Of a DNA stretch of 64,000 nt, positions 35,862 to 43,614 are shown piece by piece. Position 1 is the stretch's first letter; every line of letters starts with the position of its first letter. The position numbers and the translations under genes are program-made. Below the pieces are notes generated by a model that searched no databases, was not told the DNA's origin, and saw nothing but the letters and a program-made list of their open reading frames with translations. The stretch is from Cohnella hashimotonis (GTDB taxonomy: Bacteria > Bacillota > Bacilli > Paenibacillales > Paenibacillaceae): NCBI RefSeq assembly GCF_030014955.1, contig NZ_JAGRPV010000001.1:4278001-4342000 (forward strand), written 5' to 3'.

Positions 35862-37085
35862 TCACCGAGGACTTAAGTCCAGCGCTTCCGTAAGCAGCCG
35901 CAAACAATCGTCGTACATGTCCTCGAAAGCCGAGACCGGCAGCGGATTGCGCCCGCAGCCCGCCTCGACCGTAAAGCCGGGACGGCGATACCGGGCGATG
36001 AACCAGTCCTTGTATCCCGCATCGCTGCCCGTCAGTGCCAAAGGCCGGTAGCCAGAAGCGAGGCCGAGACGGTGCGCCCACTCCTTCGACTCGGGCGGCT
36101 CGAGTCCCCCGTAATTCCAATAGATCTCCTCGCCCTGCGTATGAAGCGCGATGACCGCGTCGAAGCACTGGTCCTCCGTAAACTTGGCGAGCGCAGCCGC
36201 CTCCGGTTCGGAGAGCGGCGCATCGCCGCTGTAATCGCGCGGCGCAGGCCCATGCACCCCGCGCCGGAGGCGCTCTTCCTCCCAACCGGCCGGAAACTGG
36301 TCGTTCAGGTCGACGCCTCTCGCATTGGCCTTCCAGTTGCGAAAGGAGGCGGAGCCGCGGTTCCATCGGCCGATCCGCGCAGCCAGCGGGTGGTTCGGAC
36401 GCAGCCCCTCCTGCACGAGTTCGACGCCGTCGGGATTGACCATCGGCACGACCCACAGGGTCGTCCGCCGATACAGATCGGCCGCATCGAACCCGCCGAT
36501 CTGCAGCTTGCGCCGGCAAGCCCGGCCGTAATCCTCCAGGAAACGCATCGCGATCAGCGACGTAATCCATTCATTGGCGTGCATGGCCGCATTCAGGTGC
36601 CAGCGGAAGGGGCCGTCGCCAATGCCTGCAGCGAATATCGGCTTGCCCATGACGCTGGTCCCGATCGTCGTCGTCTTGATAAACGGAAACGCGCTAACCA
36701 ACCGCTTCAGATCGACCGCCACATGGTCAGGCCCATAGGCGTAGGAAGGCAAAACGATGCGGCTGGCTGCCTGTACCGGCAGCGCGAGCCGCATCCCCGC
36801 CGCCGGCTCGGCGCCCGAAGGCAGCTGCGGATTGAGCGCCCTCAACCGGCTATCCGTGCAGCCGAGCCATTCGGCGATCGCTGCCAGCGAATCGCCGGGC
36901 TGCATGACATATATCCGCTTGCGCATCGGATCCGCAGGCACATACAGCAGCTCGCCCGCACGGATCGGCTCGTCGGCGGGACGCTGCGGATTCGCCCGGG
37001 CGAGCTCTTGTACGCCCACATGGGCCGCGCGGGCAATCGATCTGTACGTATCCCCTTGGACGGCCACGTATTCTTCCATACGCAT
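35862..37085 (-). CDS. M14 zinc carboxypeptidase with two LysM domains (gamma-D-glutamyl-diaminopimelate endopeptidase type)
   Basis: 407 residues. Two LysM repeats (about 6-50: YVAVQGDTYRSIARAAHVG; about 55-100: YVMQPGDSLAAIAEWLGC) anchor to peptidoglycan, followed by an M14 peptidase domain. Zinc ligands are in AAMHANEWITS (HxxE) and VIALHTQGEE (His), and the catalytic Glu is in GFTVEAGCGRNPLP. The architecture matches Bacillus endopeptidase I / YqgT, which cuts gamma-D-Glu-mDAP in spore or cell wall peptides. No signal peptide is visible, as in these homologues. GGGAGG is about nine bases before the ATG. Confidence 0.94.
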   Translation of the reverse strand: MRMEEYVAVQGDTYRSIARAAHVGVQELARANPQRPADEPIRAGELLYVPADPMRKRIYVMQPGDSLAAIAEWLGCTDSRLRALNPQLPSGAEPAAGMRLALPVQAASRIVLPSYAYGPDHVAVDLKRLVSAFPFIKTTTIGTSVMGKPIFAAGIGDGPFRWHLNAAMHANEWITSLIAMRFLEDYGRACRRKLQIGGFDAADLYRRTTLWVVPMVNPDGVELVQEGLRPNHPLAARIGRWNRGSASFRNWKANARGVDLNDQFPAGWEEERLRRGVHGPAPRDYSGDAPLSEPEAAALAKFTEDQCFDAVIALHTQGEEIYWNYGGLEPPESKEWAHRLGLASGYRPLALTGSDAGYKDWFIARYRRPGFTVEAGCGRNPLPVSAFEDMYDDCLRLLTEALDLSPR

Positions 37086-37219
37086 CTTACGATCCCTCCC
37101 TGCGTTTGTTGCGCGTACGCTTCGTGCCCGCGTTCATTCGCGTCGATGCGGTATATTTTTGTATGCCGTAGCAGTTGGGGATATGACGCCGAAGGACGCA
37201 GAAGACGCTGAAGACGCCG

Positions 37220-37268
37220 AAAAACAAAAACAAAGCCCTCCGGCCGTCCAAAGACGACTGAAAGGCTT
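37220..37268 (-). terminator. terminator of murI
   Basis: Minus strand 16-base stem with one mismatch (AAGCCTTTCAG/CGGAGGGCTT) followed by TGTTTTTGTTTTT. Confidence 0.85.
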
Positions 37269-37283
37269 CTGTAATTGGATTGC

Positions 37284-38099
37284 TTATGCGCCGATATGCG
37301 GCACCTGCCAGACGACCGGCGTCAGCCGGATCTGCTCGCCGAGCCAGGTCTGGGCGATCTCCCGGAACTTCGCCGGATCGCCGCTGCAGAAAAACTGATG
37401 CAGCGGTGCGCTGTCCGCCTCCGCAAGTTGGCCGGACCGCTCCAGAATCGTGCGGATCTCTCTGGCGGTCTCGTCGGCCGAGCTGATGAGCGCGACGCCA
37501 GGTCCCATGGCCTCGGAGATCGCTTCTGCGAGGAACGGATAATGGGTGCAGCCCAGAATCAGGCTGTCCAGATGCTTGCCCCGCAGCGGTGCGAGCGACG
37601 ACTCTACGATCTCTTGCGTCCGCTCGGATCGGAAGTTGCCGTCCTCCACCAGCGGCACGAAGCCCGGGCAGGCGCGGCTGACGACTTGAACGCTGCCGCC
37701 CGACAGCATATTCAGCGCCGCCTCGTAGGCGCCGCTGCGGATCGTACCCTCGGTTCCGATGACGCCGATGACGCCCGTACGCGTACGTCCAAGCGCGGCG
37801 CGCGCGCCCGGACCGATGACGCCCACGACCGGTACGGAGACGCGGCTCGTGATATCCTCGAGGGCTACCGCGGTCGCCGTATTGCAGGCGATGACAATCA
37901 TTTTAGGATCGAATTGGATGAGATAATCGACAATCTCCCGGGTAAATTCGACCACTTGCTCGGCGGAGCGGGATCCGTAAGGTGTGCGCGCCGTATCGCC
38001 GAAATATAAAATCTTCTCTCGGGGAAGCTGACGCATCACTTCTTTGACGACTGTCAGTCCGCCCACGCCGGAGTCCAGGACTGCGATCGCTTGCTGCAC
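37284..38099 (-). CDS. murI: glutamate racemase
   Basis: 271 residues. Two catalytic cysteines with their motifs: C72 in VIACNTATA and C184 in LGCTHYPFL, plus the N-terminal LDSGVGGLTV loop and YFGDTARTPYG substrate loop. Converts L- to D-glutamate for peptidoglycan. It follows the ytxGH-like genes on the same strand. Confidence 0.97.
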   Translation of the reverse strand: MQQAIAVLDSGVGGLTVVKEVMRQLPREKILYFGDTARTPYGSRSAEQVVEFTREIVDYLIQFDPKMIVIACNTATAVALEDITSRVSVPVVGVIGPGARAALGRTRTGVIGVIGTEGTIRSGAYEAALNMLSGGSVQVVSRACPGFVPLVEDGNFRSERTQEIVESSLAPLRGKHLDSLILGCTHYPFLAEAISEAMGPGVALISSADETAREIRTILERSGQLAEADSAPLHQFFCSGDPAKFREIAQTWLGEQIRLTPVVWQVPHIGA

Positions 38100-38211
38100 G
38101 AGAACACCGCTTTCTGCTAAGGAGATGACGAATCTAGATAAATTATGAGATTTTCGCGCAAAAGGTACCTACATATTAGCGCATATTCGGATGCGGTTCA
38201 AGGCATGGAGC

Positions 38212-38240
38212 GGCGCCGCCCGGACGTGCCGGACGGCGCC
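38212..38240. other. strong GC hairpin downstream of the ytxH-like gene
   Basis: GGCGCCGTCCG pairs with CGTCCGGGCGGCGCC with a small bulge; no U tract follows, so it is either a factor-dependent stop or an mRNA stability element. Confidence 0.5.
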
Positions 38241-38269
38241 TTCATGACGTTCCTGCGGGCAAGTCGAAC

Positions 38270-38563
38270 TCAGATCGCCTCGTCGTCGGCAGAAGCGGTC
38301 TCGTTGTCCCCGGCCTTCTTGCCGAACTTGGCGCGAACGCCGCCGGCCCAATCCGCTGACTTCTTCGCCACCGTCTGCGCGGCGCTGCCTGCCGCCTTGC
38401 CGAGGTCGGCTGTCTTCGTACCGACAACCTGAGCGGTGTCGGCGATATCCTTGCGAAGCTCCTTGCCGGACTTCGGCGCGAACAGCAGTGCTGCGGCCGC
38501 GCCGAGTGCGGCGCCGGATAAGGCACCAAAAAGGAATGATTTTACAACCTTGCGTTCCGCCAT
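38270..38563 (-). CDS. YtxH domain-containing protein
   Basis: 97 residues beginning MAERKVVKSFLFGALSGAALGAAAALLFAPKSGKELRKDI, the signature of YtxH/gas-vesicle-like proteins: one glycine/alanine-rich membrane helix followed by a basic-acidic amphipathic helix. Belongs to a two-gene set with the DUF948-like gene upstream, as ytxG-ytxH in Bacillus, where they are general stress genes. Confidence 0.88.
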   Translation of the reverse strand: MAERKVVKSFLFGALSGAALGAAAALLFAPKSGKELRKDIADTAQVVGTKTADLGKAAGSAAQTVAKKSADWAGGVRAKFGKKAGDNETASADDEAI

Positions 38564-38623
38564 CTTAAATCCCTCCGATTCTCGAATTCCGTCGTTCCTT
38601 GCGTCGGATTCGCGCTTGCGGCG

Positions 38624-39034
38624 TCAGCCGGTCCTGCCTGCGCCTTCGGAAGGAGAGACTTCGCCGGCCTGTTCGCGTTCGTCCGCGGCATCCGCGATGC
38701 CCTGCGTCCAGCGTACGAACCGCCCGCGCCACGCATCCAGAAGCGCCGCCGCGGTCTCGGCCGAACGCGCGGCTGCTTCGCCGAACGCCCTGCCGCCCTC
38801 GGCCATCCTGGCCGCGGACCTCGCAGCGCCGCGACACAGCTCAGCGGCCTCCGCAGCGCCGGATGCGAGCCGCCCCATCTGCCGCAGCGATTCGGCTCCC
38901 TCCGCCTCGAGCATCCTGGCCGCTTCCCTGCACGCGTTCAGCGCCCGCGCCGCCGACATGCATACGACCAGCGCCGCGACCGCCACCGCCGCAAACATAA
39001 CCGCCGCCGCGTATCCCGCAACCGTCCAGGCCAT
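38624..39034 (-). CDS. DUF948-like (YtxG-like) membrane protein
   Basis: 136 residues from ATG 39034 (AAGGAGGAGA upstream): one N-terminal transmembrane helix (5-30) followed by a long Ala-rich amphipathic helix (about 31-120) that is likely coiled coil. This matches DUF948/YtxG architecture and its position beside ytxH. Function unknown; probably an envelope stress protein. Confidence 0.78.
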   Translation of the reverse strand: MAWTVAGYAAAVMFAAVAVAALVVCMSAARALNACREAARMLEAEGAESLRQMGRLASGAAEAAELCRGAARSAARMAEGGRAFGEAAARSAETAAALLDAWRGRFVRWTQGIADAADEREQAGEVSPSEGAGRTG

Positions 39035-39349
39035 CGTCTCTCCTCCTTCCGAAATGAACCTTCGCACGTGAAGCCGGGCATCCGCCCATGCGCTTAAAAC
39101 AGTATAAGAACATCCTGCACGTCCTGACACAACGGACAAGATATATTTTTCCCGATGGCGCATCCGAAGCCGTTCCGATGGGGCGGCCTCACGGCCGCAC
39201 GCGTCGCTCTTGTGCAGAAATGCCTGCAAATATACATCTGAGCATTATGATACCTGTACGGATGGCAGTTCTTTCGCCCCGCAAAAAAAACCGGCCGGAG
39301 GCTTCTGCCCCCGCCGGTTGCATCGGTGCTCTATTCATGCCATTATCCC
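39035..39349. other. intergenic region with terminator and half-TIR remnant
   Basis: About 315 bases. It holds the SufR-like gene terminator (39283-39319) and the bases CCATTATCCC at 39340-39349, identical to the first ten bases of the insertion-sequence end, directly at the stop codon of the regulator gene. A TATACT -10 candidate for the ytxG-like gene lies near 39101-39106. Nothing else seen. Confidence 0.5.
39283..39319 (-). terminator. terminator of the SufR-like gene
   Basis: Minus strand AACCGGC/GCCGGTT with inner GGGGGC/GCCTCC pairs, followed by eight U residues. Confidence 0.88.
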
Positions 39350-40009
39350 TCAAGACGTGGCGGCCCGCTCCGCCGGACGCCGGATCGCATAAGCGCACTT
39401 CAAGCCGCCGTCCGCAATGCATTCGGTCCGCTTGACCTCGGCGCCCAGCAGCGCCTCGAACAATTGCTGCTCGCAGCGGCACGCCTCTCGGTATTTGCCT
39501 GCGACCTGGGCGATCGGACAGTTGTACTCGTACAGCGTAAACCGCTCTCCCGCTCCGTCCCGCTCCCAGTGGGACATATAGCCGCCGGCCTGCTGGATGG
39601 CAGCCAGCTCAGCTACGCGCTCCTCGAGCGTCGCGCCTGCCATCGTCGACTTGTGCCTCGCGATAAGCTTGTCTCGACGTCCTGCGAACATGCGGCCGAT
39701 GATCGCTTCGCCCGCAGGATCGTCTTCAAGCTCGCCGAGCAGATCGAGCGCAAGCTGCGGATAGTTTTTGGGAAACAGATCGTCCGCGCGCGCCGTCAGA
39801 CGGTATACGGCGACGGGTCTTCCCATTGCCTGCTTCACGGTCTCGGCTTCGACGAGTCCCTCGCGCTCCAATGCCTGAATGTGGCGGCGCACACCCATTT
39901 CGGTGATCGACAGCGCCTGCGAGAGCGAGGCGATGCTGTTGCCGCCGCCCGTCCGGAGCGTCTGAAGCAGCTGCTGGCGTGTTGTCCTTCCTTCGTCGTG
40001 CGGCAGCAT
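39350..40009 (-). CDS. SufR-like iron-sulfur winged-helix regulator
   Basis: 219 residues: N-terminal DeoR-type HTH (about 10-60: SIASLSQALSITEMGVRRHIQALEREGLV), a middle helical part, and a C-terminal cysteine-rich domain with C164, C177, C179, C197 and C205. The spacing C-x12-C-x27-C (164/177/205) is that of the cluster ligands in cyanobacterial SufR as I recall them, so an Fe-S sensing regulator is likely. The ATG 40009 has GGGAGGAGAGG before it. Its own promoter carries a large palindrome (40058-40086), suggesting autoregulation. Confidence 0.85.
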   Translation of the reverse strand: MLPHDEGRTTRQQLLQTLRTGGGNSIASLSQALSITEMGVRRHIQALEREGLVEAETVKQAMGRPVAVYRLTARADDLFPKNYPQLALDLLGELEDDPAGEAIIGRMFAGRRDKLIARHKSTMAGATLEERVAELAAIQQAGGYMSHWERDGAGERFTLYEYNCPIAQVAGKYREACRCEQQLFEALLGAEVKRTECIADGGLKCAYAIRRPAERAATS

Positions 40010-40057
40010 AGGCCTCTCCTCCCACGTGCGGACGGCGCCAAACAAAAAAAGCCGCCC

Positions 40058-40086
40058 GCTTATGCTCCTATTGTATAGGAATAAGC
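40058..40086 (-). promoter_or_regulatory. operator palindrome over the promoter of the SufR-like gene
   Basis: GCTTAT-gc-TCCTAT-tgt-ATAGGA-ATAAGC: two nested inverted repeats of 6+6 bases with a 2-base asymmetric insert. The -10 TACAAT (40070-40075) lies inside, and TTTACG (40093-40098) is 17 bases upstream as -35. Binding here would block RNA polymerase. Confidence 0.75.
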
Positions 40087-40111
40087 GTGCAGCGTAAATT
40101 GCCAATCCTCG

Positions 40112-40552
40112 TCAGCGTGGCTGCTCCCAAGGATCGAGCTCGCGTCGCAGGTACGATTGTACCGATTCGGAAAAAGAATCCAGCAGCGCCTTGAGCTCGC
40201 CGGTAAGCGGATGAAGCTGCGACCGCTGCCAAAGATCGTAATCCTGCACGAGCGGCCTGCGAAGCGATACGAGCGCGCGCAGACGTTCGGCCAGATGCTC
40301 GTCGATAACACTCTCGCCGCCGATGACGCCGACGATGTCCTCGTAGCTGCCTGCGTCGCGCATCATGAAGCCGTCGATCAAAAAGCTGCCGACGTCCGTC
40401 ACGATCTCGAGCGCCAGATGAAGGCAGCGCTCCTGCGCCAGCCCCTGCAGCAAATCGCCCTGCCACGAAGCGGCAAGTCCCGATGCCGCGGCGCCCAGGT
40501 CAGGCACGCAGCGGAGCCGGCTTGCGATCGCTTGTCTGTTCACGTAATACAT
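40112..40552 (-). CDS. DUF86/HepT-like protein, YutE-like
   Basis: 146 residues, mostly helical, starting MYYVNRQAIASRL like YutE of Bacillus. The HepT ribonuclease motif normally reads Rx(4-6)HxY; here the matching segment RRPLVQDYD has Gln in place of His, so nuclease activity is doubtful. The Firmicute YutE branch is a stand-alone chromosomal gene without a MntA/MNT antitoxin partner, and none is seen here. Confidence 0.78.
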   Translation of the reverse strand: MYYVNRQAIASRLRCVPDLGAAASGLAASWQGDLLQGLAQERCLHLALEIVTDVGSFLIDGFMMRDAGSYEDIVGVIGGESVIDEHLAERLRALVSLRRPLVQDYDLWQRSQLHPLTGELKALLDSFSESVQSYLRRELDPWEQPR

Positions 40553-40562
40553 GCCATCACCC

Positions 40563-40700
40563 TCAATCCTTCTTGCCGCGCTTGTTGCGGCCTTTGCGCC
40601 GCAGCCAATAGACCATAATCAACGCGCTGATGATGATCACCAGCAGATAAGTCATCATTTCGTACAGATCGCCCGCGCCGGAGTCGGTCGTCGTGTTCAC
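40563..40700 (-). CDS. small single-pass membrane protein
   Basis: 45 residues from the GTG at 40700 (GAGGGAG upstream): short polar N-terminus, one transmembrane helix (MTYLLVIIISALIMVYWL) and a strongly basic tail RRKGRNKRGKKD. It is 10 bases before the YutE-like gene. Function unknown. Confidence 0.6.
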   Translation of the reverse strand: MNTTTDSGAGDLYEMMTYLLVIIISALIMVYWLRRKGRNKRGKKD

Positions 40701-40713
40701 CCGATTCGCTCCC

Positions 40714-41001
40714 TCAGCTCTCGTAATCGACGACGGCCTGCGCTTCGCGCGCAACCGTCATATGCTCGATTACTTTTTTGTGCTCAGGGTGCACCTGATA
40801 CGCCTGCATGTCCGCAAGCGAAGCGAACTTGGTCACGAGCGAGATATCGTAGGAGCGTTCGGAATGAACGACGTCCGTACCGACCTCGATCGAGAGCAGC
40901 TGTTCGACTTTCCCTTCCATGTTGCGGAGCACGGCCGCCGTCCGGGCAACGCTCTCGGGGCTGCGGTCCTTTAATTTGAACAATACGATATGGGTCAGCA
41001 T
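40714..41001 (-). CDS. Dabb family (stress-responsive alpha/beta barrel) protein
   Basis: 95 residues of the Dabb fold: MLTHIVLFKLKDRSPESV start, SYDISLVTKFASLADMQAYQVHPEHKKV core and a short C-terminus. Such proteins form dimers with a hydrophobic pocket; functions vary. Starts the short minus-strand group with the small membrane protein and YutE-like gene. Confidence 0.88.
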   Translation of the reverse strand: MLTHIVLFKLKDRSPESVARTAAVLRNMEGKVEQLLSIEVGTDVVHSERSYDISLVTKFASLADMQAYQVHPEHKKVIEHMTVAREAQAVVDYES

Positions 41002-41117
41002 ATTTTTGTCCCCTTTCTGATTGTGCGCATGTATCCGCCGGGCTATCCCGCATGTACGCTCCGCGCGACGCGCATACTATACGCATTCTCGCTGAACGCC
41101 GCGGAAGGAGGCAGGTC

Positions 41118-41369
41118 ATGCGGCTCACTTATACGATTTTGTTCACGGTGATCGGGCTTGCGCTATGCTTGTTCAACGCGACAGGGTACGATCCCCACAA
41201 TGCTTTTTTGTTCATGTTCAGCGTGCCGATCTGGTTCGTCGAGCTCTTCGGCGACATTCATAAGGTCAGCGTGATGGGTATGTACGCTCTCACTGTACTG
41301 AGCTATGTCGTCATTGGAGCGGTCTGCGACTATTTGATCGCCAGGCTCTACCGTCGAAGAAGCGCCTGA
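41118..41369 (+). CDS. small membrane protein, two to three helices
   Basis: 83 residues from the ATG at 41118 (GGAAGGAGG upstream) with helices at about 4-22, 28-46 and 52-75 and a basic C-terminus RLYRRRSA. No family recognised. Divergent from the Dabb gene and followed by a strong bidirectional terminator. Confidence 0.65.
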   Translation: MRLTYTILFTVIGLALCLFNATGYDPHNAFLFMFSVPIWFVELFGDIHKVSVMGMYALTVLSYVVIGAVCDYLIARLYRRRSA

Positions 41370-41397
41370 CGGATCCGTCAGGACAAGTGGGCCTTAT

Positions 41398-41427
41398 GAA
41401 AAAAAGGAGCCGGCAACGGCTCCTTTC
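41398..41427. terminator. bidirectional terminator
   Basis: GGAGCCG-gcaa-CGGCTCC flanked by seven A and TTTCTCC; shared by the small membrane gene (+) and the CuA-like gene (-). Confidence 0.88.
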
Positions 41428-41445
41428 TCCTTTGCGCAAGGCTCG

Positions 41446-41841
41446 TTATTCGATGATGATCTTGGACTTCATGGTCGAGTGGCCTTGTCCGCACATGACG
41501 GTGCAATGCAGCTCGATCGTCTTGCCCTTGTCGCTCTCGGGGAACGTATAGTCCGCTTCCGGCTTGTCGGCGCTCAGCTCGAGGCCGGCAGCTTCGATAC
41601 CCGCTCCGTGCACGCCCAGCTTGTTCGAAAATTTGATCTTGTAGTTGGTGCCGGCCTTCACGTGATACTCCGCTTGGTCGAACTTGTAACCTGCCGATGT
41701 CGCGGTGATCTTCAGCAGCTCCTGGCCTTCGGCCAAACCTGCTTCCTCGCTCTCGGGCTTCGCCGGCAGATCGTTAGCCAAGAGGTACACAGCAAAAAGA
41801 CAGGCCACGACAAGCAAAGCCGGCATGATCCATTTAAACAT
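41446..41841 (-). CDS. membrane-anchored cupredoxin with CuA-like site (COX2 domain-like)
   Basis: 131 residues: N-terminal anchor (about 4-23), then a cupredoxin domain. The C-terminal LHCTVMCGQGHSTM (C113, C117, H121, M124) together with H78 gives the CuA ligand set of cytochrome oxidase subunit II; the glutamate that normally lies between the cysteines is V115. No other oxidase subunit is nearby. It could receive electrons, deliver copper, or be a nitrous-oxide-reductase-like fragment; the exact role is unknown. Confidence 0.87.
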   Translation of the reverse strand: MFKWIMPALLVVACLFAVYLLANDLPAKPESEEAGLAEGQELLKITATSAGYKFDQAEYHVKAGTNYKIKFSNKLGVHGAGIEAAGLELSADKPEADYTFPESDKGKTIELHCTVMCGQGHSTMKSKIIIE

Positions 41842-41987
41842 CGTTGCTCCCCCTGCTTCCTCGAAATGTCTACCTCTTATATTACCTAAAAGGGGCGCTT
41901 CAACTCAACTATTGACGGCGTGAAAGCGTCAACTTTTTTTCACATTTGACAATTTGATGAACGAATCGTTAATAATTTTTGCCATTT

Positions 41988-42416
41988 TTACGATTTTAAA
42001 TCATCGTCCTTGCTTTTTAGTTCTTTGTCCTTGCTTTTGTCCTTCAGCATCTGGACAGTCTGCTTCAGACGCTCCGGAAGCGGCAGACCGAGACGTCCGC
42101 AATTTTCGACGACGGAGATCAATTCATTGGCCAAATAAAAATACGTCGCGCCTCCCATAACCGCGTTGACGCCCAGCAATTGGTCGATTCGGTGACAAAC
42201 GAGCAGCACGAGAAGCACCATGCCCTTTTTCGCCAGTCCCCTAAAGCCCGTTCGACTGTTCAGTCCGGGCCCGGACCGGATAGCCGCATATACGCCCGTT
42301 ACGTAATCGACGCCCATGGCGACGACCAAAAGCGTCAGCGCTTCGTTCCATAGCCCGAATGCGAACGTCAGCACCGAACCCGCCACGGCGACCGCGCAGT
42401 TCATTTCCCAAGACAT
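41988..42416 (-). CDS. phage holin family protein (holin 4 / toxin secretion type)
   Basis: 142 residues from ATG 42416 (GGAGGGAGGAGAGGAAG upstream): three to four transmembrane helices with the family segment AMGVDYVTGVYAAIRSG and YFYLANELISVVENCGRLGLPLPE, then a charged Lys/Asp-rich tail. These holins form pores for endolysins or clostridial toxins. No endolysin or other phage gene is in the window. Confidence 0.85.
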   Translation of the reverse strand: MSWEMNCAVAVAGSVLTFAFGLWNEALTLLVVAMGVDYVTGVYAAIRSGPGLNSRTGFRGLAKKGMVLLVLLVCHRIDQLLGVNAVMGGATYFYLANELISVVENCGRLGLPLPERLKQTVQMLKDKSKDKELKSKDDDLKS

Positions 42417-42664
42417 CTTCCTCTCCTCCCTCCGAGCCGTTCGCTCTTCCGGAATGCTCCGGCAGGCTCCGTACAACGTATGCGCGCGGGACAAGACCCG
42501 AGGCGGCATCAGCGGCTTCGCGCGCAAGAAGCCGCACCTCTCACGAAGATCCGAGCAAGCGTGAGGTCGATTCGATTGGGGTAAGGGATGCTGACGGGCA
42601 ATGGACGCGCGATTGTCCGCCCGACGGCATGGCGACGAACCATCATACGATCGGAGGGAATTCG
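42417..42664. other. divergent region holin / hydrolase
   Basis: 248 bases with no clear promoter or repeat recognised; contains the AGGAGG-like sites of both genes at its ends. Confidence 0.3.
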
Positions 42665-43525
42665 ATGTCTCACTATGTGGAAGTCCAGAAAGGGATTCGA
42701 ATCTATGTCGAGGATATCGGCGAGGGTACGCCGATTATTTTTCTGCATGGCTGGCCCGTCAATCACAAAATGTTCGAGTATCAATTCCTGGAGCTGCCGC
42801 GTCTCGGGTACCGCTGCATCGGCATCGATCTCCGCGGCTTCGGCAAGTCTGACGCGACGTGGGACGGGTACAACTATTGCAGCCTGGCGGACGATATCAA
42901 GGCGGTCATCGATCACTTGGGCGTGACGGGCGCGACGCTCGTCGGCTTCTCCCTCGGCGGCGCCGTAGCTGTGCGGTACATGGCCAGACATGGCGGATAC
43001 GGCATCTCCAAGCTGCTGCTCATCGGCGCAGCCGCGCCTTCGTTCGTGCAGCGCGACGACTTCAAGCACGGGACGCCGCCGGAAAAACTGGACGACATGA
43101 TCCTGCAGGCATATACGGACCGACCGACGCTCGTCTCGCAATTCGGCAAGATGCTGACAGCAAGCAAGCCGAGCGCCGGCATGGCGGCATGGCTTCTGTC
43201 GCTTGGTTTGGAAGCGTCCGCTGTCGGTGCCTATAAGGCGCTGGAGTCGCTGCGCACGGAAGACCTTCGCGAGGATCTGCCCTTGATCGCCGTGCCGACC
43301 GCCATCTTCCACGGGGTTAAGGACGAGATCTGCCCGTTCGAACTTGGCGAAGAGATGCACCGGTACATTCCGCAATCGACGCTCCATCGCTTCGAGGACA
43401 GCGGGCATGCCCTGCTGTTCGACGAGCCGCAGCTGTTCAGCGAACGGTTGACGGCATTTCTCGCCGGCACGCTTGCCATCCCCGCGCCGATCGAGGTGCA
43501 GCCCGAGCAGACGCCGGTTCTATAA
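42665..43525 (+). CDS. alpha/beta hydrolase (non-haem haloperoxidase/esterase-like)
   Basis: 286 residues. Nucleophile elbow LVGFSLGGA (S96), N-terminal oxyanion motif FLHGWPVNH, DLRGFGKSD motif, catalytic Asp in GVKDEICP and His in EDSGHALLF. ATCGGAGGGAATTCG precedes the ATG. The profile matches the chloroperoxidase-like esterase branch; real activity is probably esterase. Terminator follows. Confidence 0.93.
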   Translation: MSHYVEVQKGIRIYVEDIGEGTPIIFLHGWPVNHKMFEYQFLELPRLGYRCIGIDLRGFGKSDATWDGYNYCSLADDIKAVIDHLGVTGATLVGFSLGGAVAVRYMARHGGYGISKLLLIGAAAPSFVQRDDFKHGTPPEKLDDMILQAYTDRPTLVSQFGKMLTASKPSAGMAAWLLSLGLEASAVGAYKALESLRTEDLREDLPLIAVPTAIFHGVKDEICPFELGEEMHRYIPQSTLHRFEDSGHALLFDEPQLFSERLTAFLAGTLAIPAPIEVQPEQTPVL

Positions 43526-43541
43526 AAGCGCAGCTTCACGC

Positions 43542-43587
43542 AAAAAGAAGGCTTGGTCCGGAACAGCCGGAGCAAGCCTTCTTTTTA
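43542..43587. terminator. bidirectional terminator
   Basis: AAGAAGGCTTG pairs with CAAGCCTTCTT, inner TCCGG/CCGGA, flanked by AAAAA and TTTTT; shared by the two hydrolase genes. Confidence 0.92.
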
Positions 43588-43614
43588 TACTTTAAATGCA
43601 GCTCAAAATGCAGC

